Shown here: positions 1 to 7,730 of the stretch, piece by piece
Position numbering within the stretch: the stretch's first letter is position 1
How the letters are laid out: every line of letters starts with the position of its first letter
Assembly: GCA_002360635.1 (NCBI GenBank)
Contig: DEQW01000001.1
Location: forward strand, 209,535 to 273,534
Length of the DNA: 64,000 nucleotides
Direction: 5' to 3'
From: Flavobacteriaceae bacterium UBA3356
Lineage (GTDB): Bacteria; Bacteroidota; Bacteroidia; Flavobacteriales; Flavobacteriaceae
The notes under the pieces: model-generated
Told to the model about the DNA's origin: nothing
Database searches by the model: none
Seen by the model: the letters and a program-made list of their open reading frames with translations, nothing else
Translations under genes and position numbers: made by a program

Positions 1-224
1 TTGGAGAAATAGTCTTTCTTTTTTACCAATGGAAAATATTCCCTAGAACGCCCCATTTGTTTATAATCTACAAAATTTTTATCCTGCATGCGTTTTAAAA
101 GCGTAGCCACCGTTGTTGGTGCCGGTTTTGGCTCTGGATAAGCTTCAATTAAATCTTTCATAAATGCTTTCTTCTGTTTCCAGAGTAATTGCATAAGTTG
201 TTCTTCGGAATTTGAAAGCTGCAT
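1..224 (-). CDS. BlaI/MecI/CopY-family transcriptional repressor (C-terminus outside window)
   Basis: The reverse strand opens with ATG at 224-222 and reads 74 codons without a stop to the window edge. The protein begins MQLSNSEEQLMQLLW and continues with a winged-helix region containing APTTVATLLKRM, the recognition-helix pattern of BlaI/MecI repressors. These are dimeric repressors of beta-lactamase, copper or cell-envelope genes, usually inactivated by proteolysis by an M56 (BlaR1-like) peptidase encoded next door. The partner gene would lie left of the window. Three BlaI-like operators sit directly upstream, so autoregulation is likely. Confidence 0.85.
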   Translation of the reverse strand, partial: MQLSNSEEQLMQLLWKQKKAFMKDLIEAYPEPKPAPTTVATLLKRMQDKNFVDYKQMGRSREYFPLVKKKDYFS

Positions 225-228
225 ATTT

Positions 229-287
229 CTACAAAATTAGAATTAACTCTACAAATGTAGAATAAAATTTTAATTCTACAAACATAG
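229..287. promoter_or_regulatory. Three BlaI/MecI-type operator repeats
   Basis: CTACAAATGTAG at 249-260 is a palindrome with perfect 5-bp arms and fits the TACAnnTGTA core bound by BlaI/MecI. Two degenerate copies flank it: CTACAAAATTAG at 229-240 and CTACAAACATAG at 276-287. They lie just upstream of the repressor start at 224, so negative autoregulation is the natural inference. The divergent PhnA gene at 362 could also be affected. Confidence 0.6.
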
Positions 288-361
288 AAGCTTAATTTTT
301 CAGAAAAATTAAAATTTCAACTGGAAATGAATTAAACTATCTTTACCAAAAACTATAAATT

Positions 362-940
362 ATGAGTCTGGAACGCGACCTATCTAAACGAGCTGAAAAC
401 AAATGTGAGCTTTGTGGTTCTGAAGAAAACCTATCCATTTTTACAATTCCAGATTCCCCAACAGAAGGACTGAAAGCCAGTATATTACTTTGTGCGACCT
501 GCAAAGAACAAATTGAAGATGAAACCAAACGCGACCCTAACCATTGGCGATGTTTAAACGATAGCATGTGGAGCACTATTCCGGCGGTACAGGTTATGGC
601 GTGGCGTATGTTACAGCGTTTAAAAAGTGAGGGTTGGCCACAAGATTTACTGGATATGATGTATATGGAAGACGAAACCCGCAAATGGGCAAAGGCTTCT
701 GGCGACGGTGTTGACAAGAGCAATGCTATTGTACATCGCGACAGCAACGGCAATATACTGGAAGCAGGTGATTCAGTAGTTTTAATTAAAGACTTAAAAG
801 TTAAAGGTAGCAGTATGGTTGCCAAACAAGGTACTGCTGTTAGGCGAATTTCATTAGACCACGAAAATGAGAAGTATATTGAAGGGAAAGTAGACGGACA
901 ACAAATTGTAATTATTACCGACTTTGTAAAGAAAACATAA
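362..940 (+). CDS. PhnA/YjdM-like zinc-ribbon protein
   Basis: The 192-residue protein has an N-terminal zinc-ribbon pattern (CELC near residue 17 and CATC near residue 45). The C-terminal domain contains GDSVVLIKDLKVKGSS, typical of PhnA/YjdM. The family was named from the E. coli phosphonate region but is not needed for phosphonate breakdown, and its function is unsettled. No phosphonate genes are nearby, so a phosphonate role is not supported. It is a monocistronic gene in what looks like chromosomal flank; a near-consensus -7 element (TATCTTTA) lies about 20 bases upstream of the ATG. Confidence 0.8.
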   Translation: MSLERDLSKRAENKCELCGSEENLSIFTIPDSPTEGLKASILLCATCKEQIEDETKRDPNHWRCLNDSMWSTIPAVQVMAWRMLQRLKSEGWPQDLLDMMYMEDETRKWAKASGDGVDKSNAIVHRDSNGNILEAGDSVVLIKDLKVKGSSMVAKQGTAVRRISLDHENEKYIEGKVDGQQIVIITDFVKKT

Positions 941-1030
941 GCCTTATACAATCTTTTACACCTCAACAATTATGAAGGGTTTGTATTTTCGTTATGATAA
1001 TTTATAGAAATTTCCTGCTATTTTTATAGC

Positions 1031-2107
1031 ATGGTAATAAAACAACCCGACGTAAAAAAAGTACTGGAGGATCCTACTCAAGCTGCAGAGCTGGCCAATC
1101 TCGTATATGTTACCGAAAAAAAACTCACCATACAAAGACATCGTCACGGACGCGGATTTTATTATACCAAAAACGGTAAAAAGATTAAAAGTAAGTCGGA
1201 CATTAAACGATTTAAAAGTTTAGTGATTCCACCTGCTTGGACCGATGTCTATATTACTCCGCTAAAAAATGGCCATTTACAAGTTGTGGGGCGCGACGAA
1301 AAAAACCGTAAGCAATATCGATATCATCCACATTGGTCACAAATTCGAAATAAAACAAAGTTTTTTAAAATGACGGAGTTCGGAAAAACACTTCCGAAGG
1401 TAAGAAAGCAAATTGAAAAAGACCTAAAACGTCCTAAAATGGATAAACAGAAATGCCTAGCTGTAGTGCTTCATTTAATGGAAGAAACTCATATTAGAAT
1501 AGGTAATTCTTACTATGCTAAAGAAAACAAATCGTACGGTCTCTCGACTATGAGAACGAAACATTTAGATGTGTTAGAAAACAAACTTCTTTTTGAATTT
1601 GAAGGTAAAAAAGGTAAAAAACATCGTATTTCCATTAAAGATGAACGTCTTCAAAACTTAGTTTTACAATGTGAAGAAATACCCGGATGGGAATTATTTC
1701 AATATTATGATGAAAACGGAGAACATCATAGCATAGATAGCGGAATGGTCAATGACTATTTACACGATATTACAGGAGATATTTTTTCAGCTAAAGATTT
1801 TAGAACCTGGGCTGCAAGTAAGATTGCTTTTGAAACCTTACACAATCTAGGAATTGAAGAAGACGAAAAGCAAAACAAGAAAAATATACTTACAGCTTTC
1901 GACGCTGCTGCGGAAGGATTGGGAAACACGCGAGCCGTTTGCAGACAATATTATGTTCACCCGATATTAATTGATAAATATGAAGATAGTTCTATTGCTA
2001 CATATTTTAAAAAGTTAGACACCATTAGAAACACTCCAAAATTTCTTTCAACTACTGAAACGGTTTTATTGGATTTACTAAATGAATATGAAGTGACATT
2101 GAACTAA
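1031..2107 (+). CDS. DNA topoisomerase IB (poxvirus/bacterial type)
   Basis: A 358-residue protein of the compact TopIB family, which relaxes supercoils through a 3-prime phosphotyrosyl intermediate. The N-terminal domain includes VIPPAWTDVYI and GRDEKNRKQYRYHP. The catalytic core shows HIRIGN (Arg156), FRTWAASK (Arg258) and LGNTRAVCRQYYVHP, where Tyr308 aligns with the family nucleophile. Length and motif order match bacterial homologues, so it appears intact. It faces the M20 peptidase gene across a shared bidirectional hairpin and is probably chromosomal rather than part of the mobile element. Confidence 0.92.
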   Translation: MVIKQPDVKKVLEDPTQAAELANLVYVTEKKLTIQRHRHGRGFYYTKNGKKIKSKSDIKRFKSLVIPPAWTDVYITPLKNGHLQVVGRDEKNRKQYRYHPHWSQIRNKTKFFKMTEFGKTLPKVRKQIEKDLKRPKMDKQKCLAVVLHLMEETHIRIGNSYYAKENKSYGLSTMRTKHLDVLENKLLFEFEGKKGKKHRISIKDERLQNLVLQCEEIPGWELFQYYDENGEHHSIDSGMVNDYLHDITGDIFSAKDFRTWAASKIAFETLHNLGIEEDEKQNKKNILTAFDAAAEGLGNTRAVCRQYYVHPILIDKYEDSSIATYFKKLDTIRNTPKFLSTTETVLLDLLNEYEVTLN

Positions 2108-2143
2108 AAACTGCCTCCAAATAATGTATTTGAAGGCAGTTTT
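2107..2143. terminator. Bidirectional intrinsic terminator
   Basis: A 13-bp stem with one mismatch (ACTGCCTCCAAAT pairing with ATTTGAAGGCAGT) and a 5-base loop is flanked by an A-run on the left and a T-run on the right. It lies between the convergent topoisomerase and peptidase genes and can serve both. Confidence 0.8.
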
Positions 2144-2166
2144 AGCTTTTATATTACTTAAATTTT

Positions 2167-3555
2167 TTATTTACTCATTTCTGTAAAGTAATGATAGAAT
2201 TGCGGAATGGTTTCGATTCCTTTTAGGTAATTCCATATCCCAAAATGCTCGTTAGGCGAATGAATAGCATCAGTATCCAACCCAAAGCCCATTAAAATAG
2301 TTTTACTTTTCAGTTCTTTTTCAAACAAAGCCACAATCGGGATGCTTCCACCACTACGTTGTGGGATTGGCGTTTTACCAAACGTCTTTTCATATGCTTT
2401 ACTCGCAGCCCTGTAGCCTGTATTATCTATTGGTGTTACATAGGCTTGCCCACCATGATGTGGCTTCACCTCAACCTCAACAGCTTTTGGCGCGATACTT
2501 TCAAAATGTTCTTTAAATAATTGACTTATTTTCTTCCAATCTTGATTAGGCACCAATCGCATACTTATTTTTGCATACGCTTTACTAGCTATTACCGTTT
2601 TAGCTCCTTCACCTGTGTACCCACCCCAAATTCCATTGACGTCCAGGGTTGGTCGTATCGAGTTTCGTTCGTTAGTGGTATACCCTGCTTCACCATAGAC
2701 GTCACTAATACCTATTGCTTTTTTATAGGCTTCTTTATTAAAAGGAGCCTCCCCCATTTTAGCACGTTCTTCTTCTGATAGATCTTCCACATCATCATAA
2801 AAACCAGGTATCGTAATATGGTTATTTTCATCCTGAAGCGATGCAATCATTTTAGCTAAAATATTAATTGGGTTTGCCACTGCTCCGCCGTATAGTCCAC
2901 TATGTAAATCACGATTAGGACCTGTAACTTCAACCTCAACATAACTAAGACCTCGCAATCCTGTAGTAATAGATGGAATATCGGGCGCAATCATTCCGGT
3001 ATCACTAATCAAAATAACGTCGTTGGCCAGTTTTTCCCTATTTCGGGTAATGAACCACTCTAAACTGGCACTGCCCACTTCCTCTTCACCTTCAATCATG
3101 AATTTTACATTACAAGGCAACTGGTTGGTTTTGGTCATATATTCCAGTGCCTTTACGTGCATGTACATTTGTCCTTTATCGTCACAAGCACCACGGGCAA
3201 AAATGGCTCCGTCGGGATGAATTTCGGTTTTTTCAATAACTGGATCGAATGGCGGACTGTTCCACAAGTCCATCGGGTCTGGGGGTTGTACATCATAATG
3301 ACCGTATACCAAAACTGTAGGAAGATTTTTATCGATTATTTTTTCACCAAATACAATAGGATAACCTGGGGTTTCACAAATTTCAACGGTATCGCAACCT
3401 GCTTTTTGAAGACTGTTTTTTACGGCTTCAGCAGTATTAAACACATCCTCCTTATAAGCTGGATCAGCACTTATACTTGGTATTTTAAGCAGTTCGATAA
3501 GCTCATCGATAAAACGGTTTTTGTGTTCTTCTATATACGGTTTTGCACTTTTCAT
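2167..3555 (-). CDS. M20 family metallopeptidase (dipeptidase, CNDP-like)
   Basis: A 462-residue cytosolic zinc peptidase, likely splitting dipeptides or short peptides. Metal-site motifs are in order: VLVYGHYDVQPP (His86, Asp88), RGACDDKGQ (Asp125/126), and EGEEEVGS (residues 155-162, containing the catalytic Glu). A dimerization domain around HSGLYGGAVANP and a C-terminal DAIHSPNEH follow. There is no signal peptide. Length is normal for the CNDP-type branch of M20. It is monocistronic and convergent with the topoisomerase. Confidence 0.9.
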   Translation of the reverse strand: MKSAKPYIEEHKNRFIDELIELLKIPSISADPAYKEDVFNTAEAVKNSLQKAGCDTVEICETPGYPIVFGEKIIDKNLPTVLVYGHYDVQPPDPMDLWNSPPFDPVIEKTEIHPDGAIFARGACDDKGQMYMHVKALEYMTKTNQLPCNVKFMIEGEEEVGSASLEWFITRNREKLANDVILISDTGMIAPDIPSITTGLRGLSYVEVEVTGPNRDLHSGLYGGAVANPINILAKMIASLQDENNHITIPGFYDDVEDLSEEERAKMGEAPFNKEAYKKAIGISDVYGEAGYTTNERNSIRPTLDVNGIWGGYTGEGAKTVIASKAYAKISMRLVPNQDWKKISQLFKEHFESIAPKAVEVEVKPHHGGQAYVTPIDNTGYRAASKAYEKTFGKTPIPQRSGGSIPIVALFEKELKSKTILMGFGLDTDAIHSPNEHFGIWNYLKGIETIPQFYHYFTEMSK

Positions 3556-3703
3556 TTATATAATATATTTTGAGAAATATGAAGACGGGGAAGCCCTGGT
3601 TTGTTCGTCTTCTATTAATTTTACTACTTGTAAATGGGCATTTCAAGGTAATTTTTTCAACTAAAAAGCTAAAGGTACCAAAAACAAAATTTTATCTAAA
3701 AAA

Positions 3704-3737
3704 TTTGTTTGCCAATTATGAAGTTTATGTATATTTG
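3704..3737 (+). promoter_or_regulatory. Bacteroidota sigma-A promoter for the tRNA-Leu genes
   Basis: TATATTTG at 3730-3737 matches the -7 consensus TAnnTTTG exactly. TTTG at 3708-3711 lies 18 bp upstream as the -33 element. It is positioned to drive the tRNA-Leu tandem about 35 bases downstream. Confidence 0.7.
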
Positions 3738-3772
3738 CACTCCTTTTGAGACAAAAAGGAACTTATTGAAAT

Positions 3773-3822
3773 GCGGGCGTGGTGGAATTGGTAGACACGC
3801 TAGACTTAGGATTTAACCTAAG
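3773..3822 (+). pseudogene. 5-prime half of a tRNA-Leu (broken copy)
   Basis: The first 39 bases repeat the acceptor, D-arm and anticodon-loop start of the intact tRNA-Leu that follows, with few changes. Identity then ends inside the anticodon stem-loop and no T-arm or 3-prime acceptor strand follows. Instead there is a 6-bp hairpin, CTTAGG-ATTTAA-CCTAAG at 3805-3822, and an A-run. It cannot fold as a tRNA. It is probably a decayed tandem duplicate or a scar of site-specific integration. Confidence 0.7.
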
Positions 3823-3846
3823 AAAAAGTGTTAAAATATTTAAAAT

Positions 3847-3928
3847 GCGGATGTGGTGGAACTGGTAGACACGTCAGACTTAGGATCTGATGCCGCGAGG
3901 TGTGCAGGTTCGATTCCTGTCATCCGCA
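3847..3928 (+). tRNA. tRNA-Leu (anticodon TAG)
   Basis: A complete 82-base cloverleaf. The acceptor GCGGATG pairs with CATCCGC, the discriminator is A, and CCA is not encoded. The anticodon stem TCAGA/TCTGA (3874-3878 and 3886-3890) encloses the loop CTTAGGA, giving anticodon TAG at 3881-3883. The T-arm contains GGTTCGATTCC. A rho-independent terminator follows at once. Gene content changes from chromosomal to mobile-element type right after it, so its 3-prime end is a plausible attachment site. Confidence 0.93.
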
Positions 3929-3930
3929 CA

Positions 3931-3958
3931 AAAGCCGAAGAGAAATCTTCGGCTTTTT
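3931..3958 (+). terminator. Intrinsic terminator after tRNA-Leu
   Basis: A perfect 11-bp stem (AAAGCCGAAGA with TCTTCGGCTTT), a GAAA tetraloop and a T-run. Confidence 0.88.
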
Positions 3959-4174
3959 CATTTTAAAAAATGGGATTTTCTTCACGATTTTTGACCTTGG
4001 GTACAACATAGGTACAACATTTTACCTTTTTTCAGAACTGAATTGGCTTTAGTACTATATCCATTCATTTGATAACAAATCCTATTTTCTGTATTGAGGA
4101 TTAATAAATTTTAGGTTATCTCAACCTCTGTTCTTCGTTTGAGGGGTTTATTATCATACAATATACACGCAAGT
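3959..4174. other. Non-coding junction between tRNA-Leu and the ParB leader
   Basis: No convincing gene is present. A short direct repeat, GTACAACAT, occurs twice near 4000-4020. On the reverse strand a 28-codon frame runs from about 4064 to 3981; this is where a tRNA-adjacent integrase end might be expected, but nothing in it is recognisable. This is probably the left boundary of the mobile element. Confidence 0.4.
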
Positions 4175-4310
4175 TAAACTCGTAAAATACTTCCATCAAA
4201 AGACTACGGCATAAAGCCAACGCTTCTTCCCCTACTCATTTATTCCGTTTCCTTTTGAGCCAAGATTTTATCTTCCGTTTGGTTTCTGCTCAAATATTGT
4301 TTAATCAAAA
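4175..4310 (+). repeat. 136-bp duplicated leader, copy A (upstream of ParB)
   Basis: This segment matches 6226-6361 without gaps over 136 bases, with scattered substitutions. Both copies hold the inverted repeat TTTGAGC...GCTCAAA with an exactly 27-base spacer (here 4254-4260 and 4288-4294). Each copy ends just before a start codon, suggesting a shared promoter or operator that co-regulates the two genes. Confidence 0.8.
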
Positions 4311-4321
4311 ATTTGAGTATT

Positions 4322-6109
4322 ATGACAACAAAAGCGAGTACCACAAAGAAGCGCGGTAGAACTAAAATAGCTGCCAAAAAAGAAGTAAACGGAAAGAAAT
4401 CCAAAGCACTTCAAATTCAGAACTTACCATTGGGCAAAATCAATCCTGACCCCGAACAACCGAGAAAGACTTTTAAAGAAGATGCGTTACAGCAGCTTTC
4501 AGAAAGTATCAAAGAGCACGGTGTGTTGCAACCGATTACAGTAAGACAATTAAATGGCCATTACATCATCGTAATGGGCGAACGCCGATATCGTGCGAGC
4601 AAGCTTGCAGGAAAAAAGACCGTACCCTGTATCGTAAGAACTTATGAGAATAATGATGTTCTGGAAGTTCAGATTATCGAGAATCTGCAAAGACAGGATG
4701 TCGAACCGACCGAAGAAGCCGATGCGATTGCTTACCTAAGTGAGAAATATGCACCTACTGAAATTGCGAAGCGGCTGGGTAGAACGGATAACTTCATCAG
4801 ACAGCGACTTAAACTGGCTGGATTGATTGACGGTTTCAAGCACTTTGTACGCAATGGCGAAATGACCATATCATTGGGTGTAGGTGTAGCGCTCTTTGAA
4901 CCGGAAGAACAGCAGATGATGTTGGAAACGATGGGCGAGGATTTTAGTGCACATCAGATAAACAGGATGATTAAAGACCAGACTTACGATTTGGAAAAAG
5001 CATCTTTTGATGTAAATGACAAAAAATTGGTCCCGAAAGCTGGGTCTTGTGTTGAGTGTCCGTTCAATGCAGCTAATCAAGGCAATCTGTTCGGCGAAGG
5101 AAAAATGGTCTGTACAAAATCAGCCTGTTTTGAAACTAAGAAAAGTAAATCGTTCTTGAACCTGATTGAAAAGTCCAAGAAAGAGAATATCCTTTTAATC
5201 CCTGAAATACGACAGTATTGGGCAGATGACGAGAACAATCAGCTCATTATATCACAATTGGAAAAAAACGGATTGAAAGTCTATTTATTGGACGATGTTG
5301 AAATTATAGAGAATCCGATTGAGCCAACAATCGAGGGCATTAAGATAGAATATCAACATTACGATTATTCTGAAGATGAATTAAAGGCAGAATTGGATGA
5401 AGCAATGCAAAATTATAAAGAAGCATTGGAAAAATTCAGTTCAGCAAAAGAAGAAGGATTTAAAAACGGTATTGAGTTCCATCCCGATTCATTCCAGCAC
5501 AAGGAAATTTTTGTAAAGATTGTTGAAAAATCAAAGAACGATTCTACGGAATATTCGGCACCATTGGCGAACAGAAAAATGGCAGATTGTACGCCTGAAG
5601 AACAAATCGTAAAAATTAACGAAAGGGAAATCCGTAAGAAGCAAATTGAGAACAACAAGCAGTTTGAAGATGTTGTGCAGATGATTCGTGAGACCAAATA
5701 CGTTGATACAAAGAAAACACTTTCAACAGATGAAATGGTGGCATTCTCGATATCGCTATTTGAGAACAATGTGGACTATATGAGCCAACAAAAGTATTTC
5801 TCAAAGTTCTTGGGCGACACTTTAAAGATGACCAAAGTTGAAATGGTCGAGAATTTCAAGAAGAAATTCAAAAAGGAAATCTTCCATAAGCTGATACGGT
5901 ATATGCTCACGAAACAAGTTCATTTTGGCGAAAGCAATCACGTCAACAATCTGACGAACATTTCATTCTACAATGCGATGCAAGGGTATTACAAATCCAA
6001 GATTGCCAGCATAGAAAAGGAATATGCTGAAAAACGAGACAAGCGTGAAGCACGTTTGAAAGAGCGCATCACAGTTCTTGAAAAGAAAGTTCAGGAACTC
6101 AACGAGTAG
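4322..6109 (+). CDS. ParB/RepB/Spo0J-family partition-like protein
   Basis: A 595-residue protein starting at ATG 4322; an in-frame TTG lies 9 bases upstream. After a basic N-terminus comes a ParB N-terminal domain with PDPEQPRKTF and GERRYRAS (residues 86-93), the arginine-rich motif that handles CTP in this family. A helix-turn-helix follows (TEIAKRLGRTDNFIRQRLK). Further on is a possible zinc site with four cysteines (CVECPF, then CTKSAC), and the C-terminus is charged and coiled-coil-like. No ParA is adjacent. Such solitary large ParB proteins are typical of Bacteroidota conjugative elements, where they may act in maintenance or regulation rather than true partition. Confidence 0.87.
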   Translation: MTTKASTTKKRGRTKIAAKKEVNGKKSKALQIQNLPLGKINPDPEQPRKTFKEDALQQLSESIKEHGVLQPITVRQLNGHYIIVMGERRYRASKLAGKKTVPCIVRTYENNDVLEVQIIENLQRQDVEPTEEADAIAYLSEKYAPTEIAKRLGRTDNFIRQRLKLAGLIDGFKHFVRNGEMTISLGVGVALFEPEEQQMMLETMGEDFSAHQINRMIKDQTYDLEKASFDVNDKKLVPKAGSCVECPFNAANQGNLFGEGKMVCTKSACFETKKSKSFLNLIEKSKKENILLIPEIRQYWADDENNQLIISQLEKNGLKVYLLDDVEIIENPIEPTIEGIKIEYQHYDYSEDELKAELDEAMQNYKEALEKFSSAKEEGFKNGIEFHPDSFQHKEIFVKIVEKSKNDSTEYSAPLANRKMADCTPEEQIVKINEREIRKKQIENNKQFEDVVQMIRETKYVDTKKTLSTDEMVAFSISLFENNVDYMSQQKYFSKFLGDTLKMTKVEMVENFKKKFKKEIFHKLIRYMLTKQVHFGESNHVNNLTNISFYNAMQGYYKSKIASIEKEYAEKRDKREARLKERITVLEKKVQELNE

Positions 6110-6125
6110 CTTTTGTTGTTTGAAG

Positions 6126-6155
6126 AAGGGTCGGCATTCGTGCTGGCCCTTTTTC
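6126..6155 (+). terminator. Intrinsic terminator after the ParB gene
   Basis: AGGGTCGGCA pairs with TGCTGGCCCT, with two G-T wobbles, around a TTCG loop. A T-rich tract follows. Confidence 0.75.
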
Positions 6156-6225
6156 TTTTGTATGATAGTGTTTTAAAAGATGCATCTACAAGGAAGGGGT
6201 TATCAATCAATAGTTAGCGCAAAGG

Positions 6226-6361
6226 TAAACTCGTAAAATACACCCATCAAAAGACTACGGCATAAAGCCCACGCAACACCCTACGCTTATTTATTCCGTT
6301 TCCTTTTGAGCTGAGATTTTAGCTTCCGTTTGGGTACTGCTCAAATATTGTTTAACTAAAA
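6226..6361 (+). repeat. 136-bp duplicated leader, copy B (upstream of DUF932 gene)
   Basis: This is the second copy of the leader found before ParB, aligned end to end without indels. The TTTGAGC/GCTCAAA inverted repeat (6305-6311 and 6339-6345) is fully kept while the 27-base spacer has drifted. The arms are thus more conserved than their spacer, which suggests they are functional. Confidence 0.8.
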
Positions 6362-6371
6362 TTCAAAAACT

Positions 6372-7208
6372 ATGTATTTACAAAATTTGCAACAGGATGA
6401 AATCTTTGTTCCATCAGAAATGAAATCCTTAAAAAGTCTGACACAGATGGAATCTCGAAGAGGGCTTGAAAATGCCATTATTTCAAATGGCAAAATCGTC
6501 AATGTGGTCTCGAACAGTTATGGCCATATTCCAAACCAACTGTTCTTCAAGAAAGCCGAGGAGATGTTAACCGATGCACAACTGAATTTCCACAAACGCA
6601 CCATAAACAAGAATGATAGGTCGTTCATTACTGACTTTATTATCGATGACAAAAGCCAGTTTACTGTCAAGAACGATAAAGATTTGATACTTCCGATGCT
6701 TCGGTTCAAAAACTCGTATGACGGTAGTGAAAAAACTTCTGGTCACTTTGGGTTTTATAGAGAAGTGTGCTCAAATGGTCTGCACGTTTCCCAGGCGGAA
6801 ATTGAGTTTTCCATCAAGCACAGTAAGAACAATACACATCTTATTATGCCAAGGCTGAACAATCTGTTCGGTAAATTTTTGGATAATGAATTCTATACCA
6901 TTACCAAGAAGTTCGACAAGATGAAGGAATTTAAAATCATCGATACACAGGAATTTGTAAAGGCGATTCTTGACAAAACGAAACTGTTCAGATATGAATG
7001 TAGCGACAAGAACAGCGACCCATCGAAAAAGTCTCGTGAGGTCATCGAAATCTTAAACTATGAAGCCTTGTTGCTCAATGAAGAACCTAATCTGTGGCTG
7101 GGCTATAATGCATTTAATTCAGTACTTCATAATGTTTTGAAGAAAAGCTTCGGCCAACAAGAACGGTTGGATAAGAAATTGTTTGATGAAGTCTATGCTA
7201 TGGCATAA
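6372..7208 (+). CDS. DUF932 family protein
   Basis: A 278-residue soluble protein matching DUF932, a family common on phages, plasmids and Bacteroidota conjugative elements, with no established biochemical role. Family-like segments are NSYGHIPNQLFFKKAEEML near residue 50 and GHFGFYREVCSNGLHVS near residue 125, the latter with the conserved R-x2-C-x-NG pattern. No membrane segment or signal is visible. It shares its leader with the ParB gene, so the two are probably expressed together as part of element maintenance. Confidence 0.75.
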   Translation: MYLQNLQQDEIFVPSEMKSLKSLTQMESRRGLENAIISNGKIVNVVSNSYGHIPNQLFFKKAEEMLTDAQLNFHKRTINKNDRSFITDFIIDDKSQFTVKNDKDLILPMLRFKNSYDGSEKTSGHFGFYREVCSNGLHVSQAEIEFSIKHSKNNTHLIMPRLNNLFGKFLDNEFYTITKKFDKMKEFKIIDTQEFVKAILDKTKLFRYECSDKNSDPSKKSREVIEILNYEALLLNEEPNLWLGYNAFNSVLHNVLKKSFGQQERLDKKLFDEVYAMA

Positions 7209-7290
7209 AGTTAATATAGGTTTGTCCAGTACCTCAAACTGGATTTTTTCTGCCTTACCATTTTGCAACACAGTTGCACCAAAATATTTT

Positions 7291-7298
7291 TATCTTTG
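7291..7298 (+). promoter_or_regulatory. -7 promoter element (TATCTTTG)
   Basis: An exact TAnnTTTG match ending 4 bases before the GTG at 7303. Transcription would start at or within a few bases of the start codon, so the metal-efflux operon probably begins with a leaderless message. No clear -33 element at ideal spacing was found. Confidence 0.55.
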
Positions 7299-7302
7299 CA
7301 TT

Positions 7303-7611
7303 GTGAAAGTTGTAGCAATCATTTTTTCGTTTTATTTCTTGGCACTCAATGTAGTGCCTTGTAGCGATGCGGCAAATAGTGCCGATGATACCCAAGTTGT
7401 TACGGTAATAGATATTGATGGCGACCACGACCAAGACTGTGAGTTATGTTCGCCTTTCTGTCAATGTCATTGCTGCCACGTTCATACCATAAATTTTGGG
7501 CTTGCTGCTTTTGAGACGCTACAGCCTGCTATTCCTCAAGAATTCTTTGCCCATTTCGATGACCTTGGCAAAGATATTCCCCATTCCCTTTTTCAGCCAC
7601 CTCGGGCATAA
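7303..7611 (+). CDS. DUF6660 family small exported protein
   Basis: A GTG start at 7303 gives 102 residues beginning MKVVAIIFSFYFLALN, a signal peptide; a longer reading from 7183 would overlap the DUF932 gene and lacks a sensible signal. The mature part has a DGDHDQDCELC segment, then SPFCQCHCCHVH, and ends near HSLFQPPRA. This Cys/His-rich layout fits DUF6660, small Bacteroidota proteins found beside heavy-metal efflux genes. A role in periplasmic metal binding or sensing is inferred from residue content and context only. The RND pump gene follows 119 bases downstream. Confidence 0.72.
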   Translation: MKVVAIIFSFYFLALNVVPCSDAANSADDTQVVTVIDIDGDHDQDCELCSPFCQCHCCHVHTINFGLAAFETLQPAIPQEFFAHFDDLGKDIPHSLFQPPRA

Positions 7612-7730
7612 TTCAGTTTTCATAGGATAACTATATCCTTTTTTGAAGTTTTCCTAATGGGAATGCTCAACTATGTTTTTGCTACGCGAAAACGCAAACT
7701 CGTTTTTTAACTGAATTAATACATTAATCT

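Noticed and set aside
3981..4064. Possible end or start of an integrase gene next to tRNA-Leu
   Set aside because: Only 28 codons are open on the reverse strand and no catalytic motif of a tyrosine recombinase is visible.
7183..7302. Upstream extension of the DUF6660 gene
   Set aside because: It would overlap the DUF932 gene and put 40 residues before an otherwise normal signal peptide; the -7 element just before 7303 supports the shorter form.
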